A stretch of 45,866 bases of DNA from Candidatus Nomurabacteria bacterium RIFCSPLOWO2_12_FULL_40_42 (GCA_001786195.1 MFVS01000027.1:1-45866); one strand, 5' to 3'. Positions 32,234 through 41,179 are shown, counted from the first letter of the stretch. The notes: generated by a model from the sequence alone, not told the origin. Made by a program: numbers and translations.

Positions 32234-33673
32234 TTATTTTAGCAAACTTATTAAAATTTCTTTAGTAACTGCCGGATTCGCCGATCCTTTCATCTCCTTC
32301 ATGATTTGCCCCACGAGCGACATAAGGGCTTGCTCCTTACCGCCTTTATAATCCGCCGCGACTTTTGGATTTGCTGAAATTATTTTTTGCGCGATTTCCT
32401 TTAGCGCGCCCTCGTCATTGCTTTGAAGTAAATTCTTCTTGGTTGCAATTTTCAGCGGCGATTCGTCTTTCATTACTATCATCGCCAAAATATCTTTGGC
32501 AACCCTGGAAGAAATTTTGTTTTCGGCAAACATATTTACCAACTCAGCAAAGTTTTCTGCTGCCGGTAGTTTGGCTTCGGTTTTTGTTTTTTTCAAACCC
32601 AGATAGTCTGATGTTATAAAATTAGATGCTATTTTTATTTTCTTTATTTTATCGGGATTTTCTAAGATTTCTGCGATCGCAGCAAACTTAGTACCGAGCT
32701 CTGGATCATTTATATATACTTCAACATCCTCATCTTTAATTCCAAAATCTTTTTTGTATCTGGCGCGCTTTGCCTCCGGCAATTCCGACAATGCTCGCTT
32801 CATTTTTTCTAAATCAAAAGCTTCGTGCAGTTTCAATTTCGGCAAATCCGGCTCCGGAAAATATCTATAATCCGCGCTACCCTCCTTTTTCCTCTGCGAA
32901 AAAGTTTTCTGTTTGCCTTCGTTCCAGCCGCGAGTTTCCTGCACTATTTCACTTTCTTTTCCACTTTCCAAAAGCTCCGCCATCCGATCCAGCTCGTATT
33001 TGATAGCCCGCTCCACGCTACGGAAAGAATTTAAATTTTTGACTTCCACTTTCGTGCCCAGCTTTTTGGGGTCTATGGAAACAGAAATATTGGCTTCCAC
33101 CCGCATTTCACCCTTCTCCATATTTGCTTCAGAAACGCCCAAATACCAAAGAATGAGTTGCAGCTCTTTGGCAAATTTGGTCGCTCCCTTGGCTGCTTTG
33201 TCAGCATTTTGAAAAGTAGTCGCCTCGGTTACGAGCTCCATCAAGGGCACACCAGCGCGATTGAAATCAATCAAAGAGAAGTCTCCACGGTCATGTTTAT
33301 TATTTGCCGTATCTTCTTCCAAGTGAATCCTAGTAATATCAAAACCTGAAAGATTTCCGCCAGAGACGATCGGGTATTTATATTGCGAAATCTGATAACC
33401 CTTTGGAATATCCGGATAAAAATAATTCTTGCGATCAAATTCCGAAAAGTCAGCAATTTTTCCACCAACTGCCAAGCCGACTTTAATAACATTCTCAATA
33501 GCTTTTTTATTGGCGACCGGCAAAGCTCCCGGATGTGCCATACAAACCGGGCAGATATTCACATTCGGCTGCTCTTCATCCGGGTCGTTCTTGCAAGCGC
33601 AAAACATCTTGGTATTTGTCGAAAGTTCCGCGTGTATTTCTAGACCAATTGTCGGATAATATGTTTTCGCCAT
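32234..33673 (-). CDS. gatB: Aspartyl/glutamyl-tRNA(Asn/Gln) amidotransferase subunit B
   Basis: 479 residues, the usual length. The N-terminal GatB catalytic domain has IGLEIHAELSTNTKMFCAC and NICPVCMAHPGALPVANKKA, with the kinase-like part including HLEEDTANN. A helical domain and a C-terminal YqeY/tail domain (VAKDILAMIV...IISANPKVAADYKGGKEQALMSLVGQIMKEM) follow. It works with GatA and GatC to amidate Glu-tRNA-Gln or Asp-tRNA-Asn; those partners are not in this window. A TATATT-like box lies a few bases before the ATG. Confidence 0.95.
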   Translation of the reverse strand: MAKTYYPTIGLEIHAELSTNTKMFCACKNDPDEEQPNVNICPVCMAHPGALPVANKKAIENVIKVGLAVGGKIADFSEFDRKNYFYPDIPKGYQISQYKYPIVSGGNLSGFDITRIHLEEDTANNKHDRGDFSLIDFNRAGVPLMELVTEATTFQNADKAAKGATKFAKELQLILWYLGVSEANMEKGEMRVEANISVSIDPKKLGTKVEVKNLNSFRSVERAIKYELDRMAELLESGKESEIVQETRGWNEGKQKTFSQRKKEGSADYRYFPEPDLPKLKLHEAFDLEKMKRALSELPEAKRARYKKDFGIKDEDVEVYINDPELGTKFAAIAEILENPDKIKKIKIASNFITSDYLGLKKTKTEAKLPAAENFAELVNMFAENKISSRVAKDILAMIVMKDESPLKIATKKNLLQSNDEGALKEIAQKIISANPKVAADYKGGKEQALMSLVGQIMKEMKGSANPAVTKEILISLLK

Positions 33674-33697
33674 GCTTAATATAATAACACAAAATCC

Positions 33698-34360
33698 TTA
33701 AAGCACGATTCGCCCGTCATCAAGATGGATGATCCGGTCGGCAAATTTGCTGTATTCTTCCTCGTGCGTCACCATGACGATCGTCTGCCCGGCACGATGC
33801 AATTCTTTGAAAATATTCATCACCATCCGGGAAGATTCGTTGTCCAAGTTGGCGGTCGGCTCGTCGGCAAACAAAATCTGCGGCTCGTGGGCTATCGCCC
33901 GGGCGATACTCACCCGCTGTTGTTCTCCTCCGGAGAGTTGGGCCGGTAGATTGTGAAGCCGATGTCCCAGCCCGACTTTGATCAAAGCATTTTCCGCTTT
34001 CTGGTAAGCTTCTTTTTCTTTCAGGTCTTGCATGAGAAGCGGCAGGACGACATTCTCGAGCGCACTCATCTCTGGCAGAAGCGCGTAATCCTGAAATACA
34101 TAACCGAGCCGAGAAAGCCGAAAATAAGTTTTTTCGTTGACTGTCATGGTGTGCGTATCTTTTTGATCGATAAAAATTTCACCGCTGGTCGGTTCGTCGA
34201 GCAGGCTCATTTGGTACAGAAAAGTGCTTTTACCTGCACCGGAGCGGCCCATGATCGCGATAAATTCTCCGCTTTTAGCGATAAAATCTATTCCCTTCAA
34301 GACCTCGGTAATGTTTTCCCCGTCCTTGAATGATTTTTTTAAATTTCTTACTTCGATCAT
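33698..34360 (-). CDS. ABC transporter ATP-binding protein (MacB/LolD type)
   Basis: 220 residues. Walker A GRSGAGKST (about 38-46), Q-loop YVFQDYALLPEM, signature LSGGEQQR (about 143), Walker B ILFADEP and switch His in MVTHEE are all present. The pattern is that of the LolD/MacB/FtsE subgroup, which pairs with FtsX-like permeases. The permease (34390) and membrane-fusion protein (35649) are immediately upstream, so the three probably form a MacAB-like efflux or lipoprotein-export complex. The substrate is unknown. Confidence 0.88.
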   Translation of the reverse strand: MIEVRNLKKSFKDGENITEVLKGIDFIAKSGEFIAIMGRSGAGKSTFLYQMSLLDEPTSGEIFIDQKDTHTMTVNEKTYFRLSRLGYVFQDYALLPEMSALENVVLPLLMQDLKEKEAYQKAENALIKVGLGHRLHNLPAQLSGGEQQRVSIARAIAHEPQILFADEPTANLDNESSRMVMNIFKELHRAGQTIVMVTHEEEYSKFADRIIHLDDGRIVL

Positions 34361-34389
34361 AAGTTTCTGTTAAAATTGAATTGATAAAA

Positions 34390-35646
34390 TTAATTTCGGC
34401 CCAAGATGGAGTCCAAAGTATTCTTGCGGACGATCAATCGGGCGGGAATAAATCCGGCAATAATGGTTGTCGCCATTAAGAGAGCAATGCGCAAGACTGT
34501 GCCGGAGACCGGAGCCACTAGAATTCCGTCACTGAAAGGAAAATCGATCGGATGCGCGGCAATGGCCGGCTGGAGAAAAACGTAAAGCACCAGAACGCCG
34601 ATAACCGAGCCGCAAAAAGCGTAAAAGAAGGACTGCAAGATGTAAGAAATTTCAATCGCCCGCTCGTTGATGCCGATGCCCTTCAGAATACCGATAAATT
34701 TTCTTCGGGTAATGGCGTTGATAAAAATCACAATGAAAATTGTAATGGACGCGACCACCAATCCGATGGACGAAAGCATGTTGCCCAAGAGCGCGAAAGT
34801 ATCCACCATGTCCTTGATAAATTTCGGCTGGGCATCGACATAAGTCTGAACTTTAGCCACCCGGTCGACGCCGTTTCTTTTTAAAATGTCCCGAACTGTC
34901 GCTGGATCAGTCCCCGGCTTGAGCTTTATAGAAATTTCGTCCACATTGTAATCGTTTCGGCCGATTAAGCTTCGAAGTTCGGAATCAATCATAAACACCC
35001 TCATGCTGACTTCATCGACTTTGGCTTTAATAATGCCTTTAATGGTGACTTCGCGCTCAACACCATGCACTTTGACTCGAATTTTCGTCCCCGGAGCCAC
35101 ATCGCGCAGAGTGGTAAATCCCGGCGAATCAATCGGCAAGTATTTCGCCGTCAGATAAGAGCCGATCAAAACTTGATCATAATCCAAGGGCGTAAGATAT
35201 TCTCCTTCCACAATAAATTTGGAAAGATTGGTTACCTTATCTTCGGCGATGGGGTCTATGCCAGTCACCGAAGCGGCGGCGATGTTTGGTTTTTCTTTAT
35301 AACTCGTCCGGGTTTTATAGTTCGCTTCCAAAGTGCCTCCTTCCAAATACCGCGCCGATACTGCTTCCACCTCCGGTAAGGATTTTATGATGTTTAAAAT
35401 TTCCGGACTGTTTTCAATATACGTCTTGTTGTTTAAAGAGGAAACAATCACGTCACTCGTATAATGACTGCGCACCGCCACGATCGCGCCTTGGATCAGC
35501 CCCACCAAAATACCGCTGACCACCACCAAGTTGAGAAAAGTAAAAAACATCACGAAGATGATCAGCACCGTGGTCCAAGGGCTGGAACGCCGGACCTGCC
35601 GCCTGGCCAGGAAAAATCCGATTCGGATATTAAGTGAGGAAAACAT
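34390..35646 (-). CDS. ABC transporter permease (MacB/FtsX type)
   Basis: 418 residues with four transmembrane helices: one near the N-terminus (about 25-55) and three at the end (about 285-405, FtsX domain). A large extracytoplasmic MacB_PCD domain lies in between (SARYLEGG, LIGSYLTAKYL, VKVHGVEREVTIKGII). It forms the membrane part of the tripartite MacA-MacB-like machine with its neighbours; its start is 2 nt from the stop of the fusion protein gene. Confidence 0.85.
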   Translation of the reverse strand: MFSSLNIRIGFFLARRQVRRSSPWTTVLIIFVMFFTFLNLVVVSGILVGLIQGAIVAVRSHYTSDVIVSSLNNKTYIENSPEILNIIKSLPEVEAVSARYLEGGTLEANYKTRTSYKEKPNIAAASVTGIDPIAEDKVTNLSKFIVEGEYLTPLDYDQVLIGSYLTAKYLPIDSPGFTTLRDVAPGTKIRVKVHGVEREVTIKGIIKAKVDEVSMRVFMIDSELRSLIGRNDYNVDEISIKLKPGTDPATVRDILKRNGVDRVAKVQTYVDAQPKFIKDMVDTFALLGNMLSSIGLVVASITIFIVIFINAITRRKFIGILKGIGINERAIEISYILQSFFYAFCGSVIGVLVLYVFLQPAIAAHPIDFPFSDGILVAPVSGTVLRIALLMATTIIAGFIPARLIVRKNTLDSILGRN

Positions 35647-35648
35647 AT

Positions 35649-37172
35649 TTATTTTAGAGCGTTAGGATTAAGCACGACTTCTTCCCCGTCCGCGAGCCCC
35701 TCCACTACCTCGACTTGGCCAAGCGAAGAAACCTCCCCCAATAAGATTTCCCGATTCGATATTTTTCCTTCTTCCTTTACTTGCACGAAATTTTTACCGG
35801 CTTCCTGAAAGACGACTCCACCGGGAAGCACGATCACGTTCTCTTTGTTGAAAATAATAATGGAGACATTGGCGGTCATGCCGGACTTGATCCGATCGTC
35901 TTCGCTGTCAAACTGCAATTTGATCCTATACGTCGAAACTCCGTCCCGGATTGTCTCAGCAGGATCGATGGAGGCGACTTTGGCACTGAAGAAAACATTT
36001 TCACCGTAAGCATCCAAGGTGACTTTGGCCGGGGCACCCTCTTTAATAAGCGCGATGTTTACTTCCGGCACATAGCTTTCTATCTGAAAAGTTCCCGCGC
36101 TCATCAGGGTGACGAGAGGCTTGTTGGCGGAAGCGATCTCCCCCACTTTGGCATCGATTTTTGTGATAACGCCGTCGAAAGACGCGCGGATGTAGTAATC
36201 GGACAATTTATTTCGCGCGTCCGATAGGGCATTTTCTCTTTGCTTGATGGAGAGAAACGCGTCCTCCAGATCCAGACTGGTATCGGTAAAAGCGTCTTTG
36301 TAATTTTTGATATTAGTCTCGGCCGTTATGAGCTCCGTCAAATGTTCGCTTACGGTATCTGTATAATCAGAGAGAGTGGTTTTTAAATCACTAAAACTGG
36401 AGCTATCGTTGGAATCTTCCGCCATATAATCTACGAAATTTTTAGCGCTTTTGACCGCATCGGCAAAAATTTTGGCTGTCTCATAAGTTTTTTTTGCAAT
36501 CGTTTCCACTTCCGCCCCGGGAGAACTGCGATTCATCTCCCGGAAAATTTTTCTATTCGCTTCAAATAAATTTTGGGCCTGATAATACAATTTTTCCGCT
36601 TCACTTCGGTAACTCAGAGCAGTCTTGCCGCTGATTCGGGCTGAATTGTCGGAAACATTATCGTCGGACAAGACGTCATCGAGGCCGTCAATAATATCGG
36701 ACAAATCCAAAAAGGCGCTGGAAACGGCATTGAAGCCATCCTCGTAGGATTTAGTCAAATCAGCATTCAGATTTTCATTTGAATTTTTGAGTTGAATTTT
36801 CTGCAAAGATAATTTTGCGCTCGCGAGAGCCACTTCCGCGTCACGGACGTCCTTTTCCGCATCTCCCGCATCTATCGCCGCAATCACCGCCCCGGCTTTG
36901 ACAAATTGTCCGGCTTCAGCGCCGCCGCCCACCGAGAAAAAAACCTTCTCAATAATTCCCTCGTTTTTAAAGCCCAAATCCACTTTTTCCGCCGCTACCA
37001 CCTTGCCGGAAACCGAAACTTGATTGACAAAATCACTGTGGCTTATTTTGATTGTTCTGTTTCCGGTGTTTTTGTTTTTGAAAAATAACATTACAACGAC
37101 AACCAAAATTATCGCCACGATTAACCAAAAGGACTTTGGATACTTTTTAATTAGATTAAGTATACTTTTCAT
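35649..37172 (-). CDS. HlyD/MacA-family membrane fusion protein
   Basis: 507 residues. There is one N-terminal transmembrane helix (about 12-31) and a lipoyl-like domain split by a long alpha-helical hairpin (about 110-320), with the second half at YIRASFDGVITKIDAKVGEIA. A beta-barrel (AKVTLDAYGENVFFSAKVASIDPA) and a membrane-proximal end (VVLPGGVVFQEAGKNFVQV) follow. It links the permease to the cell surface. The hairpin is longer than in Gram-negative MacA, which fits a cell without a typical outer-membrane channel. A palindrome overlaps the promoter and start. Confidence 0.85.
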   Translation of the reverse strand: MKSILNLIKKYPKSFWLIVAIILVVVVMLFFKNKNTGNRTIKISHSDFVNQVSVSGKVVAAEKVDLGFKNEGIIEKVFFSVGGGAEAGQFVKAGAVIAAIDAGDAEKDVRDAEVALASAKLSLQKIQLKNSNENLNADLTKSYEDGFNAVSSAFLDLSDIIDGLDDVLSDDNVSDNSARISGKTALSYRSEAEKLYYQAQNLFEANRKIFREMNRSSPGAEVETIAKKTYETAKIFADAVKSAKNFVDYMAEDSNDSSSFSDLKTTLSDYTDTVSEHLTELITAETNIKNYKDAFTDTSLDLEDAFLSIKQRENALSDARNKLSDYYIRASFDGVITKIDAKVGEIASANKPLVTLMSAGTFQIESYVPEVNIALIKEGAPAKVTLDAYGENVFFSAKVASIDPAETIRDGVSTYRIKLQFDSEDDRIKSGMTANVSIIIFNKENVIVLPGGVVFQEAGKNFVQVKEEGKISNREILLGEVSSLGQVEVVEGLADGEEVVLNPNALK

Positions 37173-37191
37173 TTAAGTTAAAATAACTTAA
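37173..37191. promoter_or_regulatory. Palindromic operator-like site upstream of the fusion protein gene
   Basis: TTAAGTTA - AAA - TAACTTAA, eight-base perfect arms, immediately upstream of the ATG of the ABC export operon. It may bind a repressor or shield the start in RNA. Confidence 0.45.
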
Positions 37192-37234
37192 CATAAAACC
37201 ATATTTTTTACAAAAAACCTGAACTAAAACCGTT

Positions 37235-37266
37235 CCACGATGTTGAACATATGTAAAAGATAGTGG
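37235..37266. repeat. 32-bp palindromic repeat downstream of Cas2-like gene (element 2, left)
   Basis: CCACGATGT - TGA - ACATATGT - AAA - AGATAGTGG. The 9-bp arms match at 7 positions around a 14-nt centre with the palindrome ACATATGT on axis. It shares a perfect 23-bp stretch (37245-37267) with the right copy (37890-37912). Confidence 0.75.
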
Positions 37267-37279
37267 AGAATTGAGCAAA

Positions 37280-37849
37280 CTAATTTTTATATTTTAGAGT
37301 ACCGTTTTTGGTAACTTCTAAGATTTCAAGATATTCCAGAATTCCCAATCGGCTTAAATCCGCCAAGAATCTTACCGGCAACAGCACTTTTCCCACCCAG
37401 ACACTTTTATGCACCAGATTAAAACCAAGTGTTCGCAGCATGTCTCTCAAAATATTTCTTTCTTTATTAAAAGCTACAGGTATATCATAGCTAATAATAA
37501 TGACTCGATCCCCTGTCTTTGGCTGATATAAATTTTTATTTAGGGAAAAAGAATTTTGAAAATTATTCAGTTTGTTTTTTCCTTTATTGCTTAAATAAAT
37601 TTGTTTTGAATTACTTTCCAAAATCAATCCTTCGCTTTTTAATTTTTGCAGATATTTCTTTAAGTTATTTATTTTTTGCCTATTGATTTCTAAACTTATT
37701 CTTCTATTTTGTATTTTTGAAAATTCATAGTTAATTTTATTACCTGTAGCTCCATACCCTGCTTTCATAAAAGCGTTCGTAAAATCTACATAATCTAGCA
37801 TTCCATCCCCTAAAGAATTTAAGATTTTATAAATTATTTCTCCTTTCAT
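37280..37849 (-). CDS. wHTH-Cas2-like (PaaX-like) protein, element 2
   Basis: 189 residues. The N-terminal winged-helix part includes KIQNRRISLEINRQKINNLK, a helix pair, and GLILESN..IYLSNKGKNKLN as the wing. The C-terminal Cas2/PaaX-C domain has VIIISYDIPVAFNKERN (strand 1 with Asp), LRDMLRTLGFNLV, KSVWVGKVLLP (SVW motif) and a final LEYLEILEV strand. It is clearly related in layout to the protein at 21553-22119 (DIP, LR--L--LG, SVWV in register) but diverged. No cas1 or array is nearby. The likely role is binding or processing of the flanking palindromes; this is inference. Confidence 0.78.
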   Translation of the reverse strand: MKGEIIYKILNSLGDGMLDYVDFTNAFMKAGYGATGNKINYEFSKIQNRRISLEINRQKINNLKKYLQKLKSEGLILESNSKQIYLSNKGKNKLNNFQNSFSLNKNLYQPKTGDRVIIISYDIPVAFNKERNILRDMLRTLGFNLVHKSVWVGKVLLPVRFLADLSRLGILEYLEILEVTKNGTLKYKN

Positions 37850-37856
37850 TTTACAT

Positions 37857-37862
37857 ATTATA
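37857..37862 (-). promoter_or_regulatory. -10 box of the element 2 Cas2-like gene
   Basis: TATAAT on the minus strand with seven nucleotides to the ATG at 37849, so probably a leaderless transcript. Confidence 0.5.
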
Positions 37863-37881
37863 TAATAATTTTTTGTATTCT

Positions 37882-37909
37882 ACTATCTCGAACATATGTA
37901 AAAGATAGT
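37882..37909. repeat. 28-bp palindromic repeat upstream of Cas2-like gene (element 2, right)
   Basis: ACTATCT - CGA - ACATATGT - AAA - AGATAGT: perfect 7-bp arms, 14-nt centre, 8-bp central palindrome on the same axis. Confidence 0.8.
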
Positions 37910-37958
37910 GGAAAATGAGTATTGTGCCAAAATTCTTATAAATGTACCCATAAATGGT

Positions 37959-38960
37959 TTACTTAGCTTTCTTCAAAATCTTTACCAAAGCGTCGCTGAA
38001 TTTCTTGACCATTTTATCGTCAAATAACGAGAGGGTAAAAACATTTTTACTGATTTTTTTAAAGTCGGCGACTTTTTTGACAATGACCTTTGGATCATCT
38101 ATCACATCAGATTTTGTTAAAATAATTATTTCCTCTTTTTCGGACAAACTATCCTCCCCTGTGAGACCTAAATTTTTATCATACTTCGCCAATTCTTTGC
38201 GAATCTCTTTGTAACTTTTTAGGATGTTGGGGTTCTCGAATGAAACCAGATGCACTAGCATTTTGGTGCGCTTGATGTGACGCAGAAATTTAACCCCAAG
38301 ACCCTTTCCTTCCGATGCTCCTTCGATCAGCCCTGGAATATCCGCAATAATGTAACCGTAAAAATCTCCCAGGTTCGGATCAAGTGTGGTAAAAGGATAA
38401 TCACCCACTTTAGCCTCGGCATTAGTGAGCGCGTTCAAGAGCGAAGATTTCCCCGCATTCGGCAATCCCACAAATCCGATATCCGCAAAAAGCTCCAGCT
38501 CGATTTTGAAATCTCCTTTTTCTCCGTCTCCGCCCAAGTTAGATTCACGCGGAGTCGTATTTACGGAACTTTTAAAATGCTCATTTCCGAAACCGCCAAA
38601 CCCGCCTTTCAAGAGTAAAATCTTCTCCCCTTCTTTAGTCAATTGCCATTTTTGATCCATGCCCAAATTGGTAATGATCGAGCCGACAGGCAAATTCAAA
38701 ATAAAATCTTCCCCGTTTTTTCCGTGCAGGCTAGAGCTCCCGCCGTCTTCCCCTCTTCCGGCAATAAATTCTTTTTTGGCTTTATATTTTGACAAGATAT
38801 GCGCATCGCGGACAGCTCGCACATAAAAATCTCCACCGTGGCCGGCATCTCCTCCGGCCGGTCCGCCCTTCGGTTTAAACTTCTGCCGATGCCAACGCAC
38901 CACTCCGTTGCCGCCGCGGCCGGCTTCTGCGTATATTTTTATTTCATCAATGAATGCCAT
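37959..38960 (-). CDS. obgE: Obg-family GTPase ObgE/CgtA (without C-terminal OCT domain)
   Basis: 333 residues. The Gly-rich Obg fold comes first (GRGGNGVVRWHRQKFKPKGGPAGGDAGHGGDFYVRA, about 14-50). The G domain follows with GLPNAGKSSLLNAL (G1), the TTLDPNLG switch I, ADIPGLIEGASEGKGLGVKFLRHI (switch II) and TKSD (G4). It ends at residue 333, so the C-terminal OCT extension of many Obg proteins is absent. It acts in late 50S assembly. The ATG directly follows an inverted-repeat promoter element (38958-39033). Confidence 0.93.
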   Translation of the reverse strand: MAFIDEIKIYAEAGRGGNGVVRWHRQKFKPKGGPAGGDAGHGGDFYVRAVRDAHILSKYKAKKEFIAGRGEDGGSSSLHGKNGEDFILNLPVGSIITNLGMDQKWQLTKEGEKILLLKGGFGGFGNEHFKSSVNTTPRESNLGGDGEKGDFKIELELFADIGFVGLPNAGKSSLLNALTNAEAKVGDYPFTTLDPNLGDFYGYIIADIPGLIEGASEGKGLGVKFLRHIKRTKMLVHLVSFENPNILKSYKEIRKELAKYDKNLGLTGEDSLSEKEEIIILTKSDVIDDPKVIVKKVADFKKISKNVFTLSLFDDKMVKKFSDALVKILKKAK

Positions 38961-39033
38961 CCCAGTACTAAAATTTTAATTAATAATATTTTTTGTTATA
39001 TCCCGTAATCAAAAATTTAGTACGGGACAGGTG
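38958..39033 (-). repeat. Inverted-repeat promoter/leader element before obgE
   Basis: 76 bp on the minus strand: CACCTGTCCCGTACTAAATT..., then GGATATAAC (-10-like), AT-rich centre, then AAAATTTTAGTACTGGG-ATG, where ATG is the obgE start. The first 30 bp and last 20 bp are identical to the element before rmuC (42186-42260). Confidence 0.85.
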
Positions 39034-39035
39034 AT

Positions 39036-39965
39036 TTATGATTCTAGCGCAATTTTGGCCAATTTGGTAGCTCCTTCTTTAGATTTAGCTACGGCTAGAA
39101 ATAAATTATTATGACAAAATACAGCGTCCAAAACTCCGGTGACATCTTGTAATTCTTTGGTTTTCAGCCCCGCCCAAGATTTAGGCAAGTCTTTTCGGTT
39201 ACCAAAGCTATCTTTATCTTTGCGCATAGCCACGACGGCCCAATCTTCTTTTTTATTATCACCGCAAACCACAAAAATAGGTTCCGGAAAATCCTGCAAG
39301 GCATCCCAAGCTTCAAATCTGGAAACTTTTGGTTCATTAATCACGATCAATCTTTTGTCTTGTGCTTGTTCATAAAAACCTCTAATAATCTTCGTAATTT
39401 TTATTTGATCATTCACTTTTTTTATTTCTCTCTGTAAGATTTCCTTCGCCCACAAAAGAGCTTTCATGAATTGTTTGTCTTTCTCGAGATCTTCGAGTGA
39501 AGTAGGTGAGAAAATCGCCAAAACATCTTGCAAGGTGTATGGCGAAATTTTTGGAAAATATAAATCGACTCCACTATCGTTCGCATCCACTGGCAACACC
39601 AGCTTTTGTTCAATAAAATCAGCAACTTCTTTTTTACCGGTGACCTCTACCCCAAATTTCTGCCAAATCAACCCGAAAGAGGAAAACGGTATTTCGTTTT
39701 CTCGCTTGCCAGCTCCCCCCACTTGATGATGGTCAAACCTGTTTTTTTCTGCATTGTATATCCCGCCAACATCAAAAACATAATCCGCGCTATTTATTAT
39801 TTCTTCGTCCCGGGTACGAATTATCTCAAATTTTTTCCCGAGATTTTCTAGATATAAAGAAAGCGTGGCCGCCGCAAAAACATCATCGGTGTGAAAAGAC
39901 CCGTCATGCGTAACTAATTTTAGTTTTTTTTTATGCTTTATCACAAAATTCTTCAAAAACTTCAT
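39036..39965 (-). CDS. MYG1-family (UPF0160) DHH-like metal-dependent hydrolase
   Basis: 309 residues. It has the MYG1 signature: VTHDGSFHTDDVFAAATL (metal-binding His/Asp), FDVGGIYNAEKNRFDHHQVGGAGKRENEIPFSS, and a C-terminal RF-AWDALQDFPEPIFVVCGD-like segment. MYG1 proteins are predicted 3'-5' exonuclease-like or phosphoesterase enzymes; the bacterial role is not settled. The ATG start overlaps the DedA gene by 35 nt; a GTG at 39944 would reduce this to 14 nt. Confidence 0.8.
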   Translation of the reverse strand: MKFLKNFVIKHKKKLKLVTHDGSFHTDDVFAAATLSLYLENLGKKFEIIRTRDEEIINSADYVFDVGGIYNAEKNRFDHHQVGGAGKRENEIPFSSFGLIWQKFGVEVTGKKEVADFIEQKLVLPVDANDSGVDLYFPKISPYTLQDVLAIFSPTSLEDLEKDKQFMKALLWAKEILQREIKKVNDQIKITKIIRGFYEQAQDKRLIVINEPKVSRFEAWDALQDFPEPIFVVCGDNKKEDWAVVAMRKDKDSFGNRKDLPKSWAGLKTKELQDVTGVLDAVFCHNNLFLAVAKSKEGATKLAKIALES

Positions 39966-40533
39966 AAGCCCAACTTACGAGCTTATCAATAATAATAAAC
40001 AGTGCAAATAAAACTGCAATAATCATTGAAAACTTCCAAATTTCACGAGTAATATTAAGTGCCGTATAACTGAAGAAATAACCCAAGGATAGCATAATCG
40101 GAGCCCAAATCATTTTACCTAGAATTTCTGCTTTTAGGAATTTTTTATAATCTATCTTTTCATAACCGCAAAATATAATCACCAAATAATTCACTCCTAT
40201 TATGAAATTGGAGGCAAAGATCGCTGAAAAAGGTTTATCTTTAAATCTGGGCAAAGTATTATAAACTCTTTTTTGAATATATTGAAAAAATCTATGATGA
40301 TTGAATTTTTTATATAAAAATTCTCCTAGTTCGTAAAAAATTAAAGTTTTAGATATAGCGCCTACAAGAATAAAGAAAATAGAAAACCAAAAATTCAAAG
40401 CTCCGAGATGAGCTAAAATTCCCACTGAAATCGCAATTATTTCCCCTTCAAAAATAAGTCCTAAAAAAATAATTACATAAGCCAGAACCTGATGATGTTC
40501 AACTAAACTAATTAAGAGATTGACTGTATGCAT
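39931..40533 (-). CDS. DedA-family membrane protein (VTT/SNARE-associated)
   Basis: 200 residues with about five hydrophobic segments and the family pattern FEGEIIAISVGILAHLG near the N-terminus and ELGEFLYKKF...NFIIGVNYLVII in the middle. DedA proteins are now linked to lipid-carrier flipping and membrane homeostasis. The ATG directly follows a half copy of the leader repeat (AAATTTTAGTACCGGG-ATG). Confidence 0.78.
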   Translation of the reverse strand: MHTVNLLISLVEHHQVLAYVIIFLGLIFEGEIIAISVGILAHLGALNFWFSIFFILVGAISKTLIFYELGEFLYKKFNHHRFFQYIQKRVYNTLPRFKDKPFSAIFASNFIIGVNYLVIIFCGYEKIDYKKFLKAEILGKMIWAPIMLSLGYFFSYTALNITREIWKFSMIIAVLFALFIIIDKLVSWAYEVFEEFCDKA

Positions 40534-40552
40534 CCCGGTACTAAAATTTTAA
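40531..40552 (-). repeat. Half copy of the leader repeat before the DedA gene
   Basis: AAAATTTTAGTACCGGG-ATG, matching the right arm of the elements before obgE and rmuC with one base changed. The left arm is absent because the YqeY gene ends here. Confidence 0.65.
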
Positions 40553-41007
40553 ATTGTTAATAATAGAGAATCTACGACTTCTTTCACTAAAGCTCCGTCC
40601 ACTTTGCCTTTCAAATCTTTCATCACGACCGACATCAGCAGGCCTTTCTTTCCAGCGTCCATGATAGCTAGCTCAGCTTTTTTATTTTTAACTATTTTTT
40701 CTACTTCGCTTTTGCCCATCATTTTTGGCAGGTAAGTTTCCAAAACAGCGAGCTCGGCTTCTTCTTCTTTGACCAAATCCTCGCGATTCCCTCTTTTGAA
40801 TTGCTCGATAGAGTCTTTGCGTTGTTTGGCGAGCTTGGTGATGACCGCAATCGCTTCTTCGTCTTTGAGAAATTCTTGCGGCTTTCTATTTTTGGCTACC
40901 AGTTCATTAGTAAAAGCGGCCGACATAGCCCGAAAAGCTTTTAGCTTGAGAGCGTCCTTGGTCAGCATCGCCTCTTTTATTCCGTTTTTGATTTGTTCGT
41001 GCAACAT
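40549..41007 (-). CDS. GatB/YqeY domain protein
   Basis: 152 residues, the usual length for stand-alone YqeY. The sequence shows DALKLKAFRAMSAAFTNELVAKN, AIAVITKLAKQRKDSIEQFKRGNREDLVKEEEAELAVLETYLPKMM and the closing KGLLMSVVMKDLKGKVDGALV. It resembles the tail domain of GatB and is thought to bind tRNA or aid amidotransferase function. Downstream is the DedA gene. Confidence 0.85.
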   Translation of the reverse strand: MLHEQIKNGIKEAMLTKDALKLKAFRAMSAAFTNELVAKNRKPQEFLKDEEAIAVITKLAKQRKDSIEQFKRGNREDLVKEEEAELAVLETYLPKMMGKSEVEKIVKNKKAELAIMDAGKKGLLMSVVMKDLKGKVDGALVKEVVDSLLLTI

Positions 41008-41179
41008 ATTTTTGGAGCAGAAACGTTGTTTTTAGAAAGCCTTGCGCAGGAGCTTAGAAAATAAAAGCGGTACTCCGATTATTATTTTCTTGAGCGACGA
41101 GCAGTTCGCTGGCAAAGCTTCGCCAGATAGATTGCTTTATAAAAATAACATTTCTGCCTACATTATACCAAAAATATGC

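Larger units (their letters stand above)
37235..37912. mobile_element. Single-gene element with wHTH-Cas2-like protein and palindromic ends (second copy)
   Basis: One gene (37280-37849, minus) sits between two palindromic repeats with the same geometry as the element in rpoD. It lies in the gap between the ABC export operon and obgE and is more AT-rich than both. Direct-repeat identity between its ends is 23 bp. No host duplication as long as the one at rpoD is seen. Confidence 0.65.
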
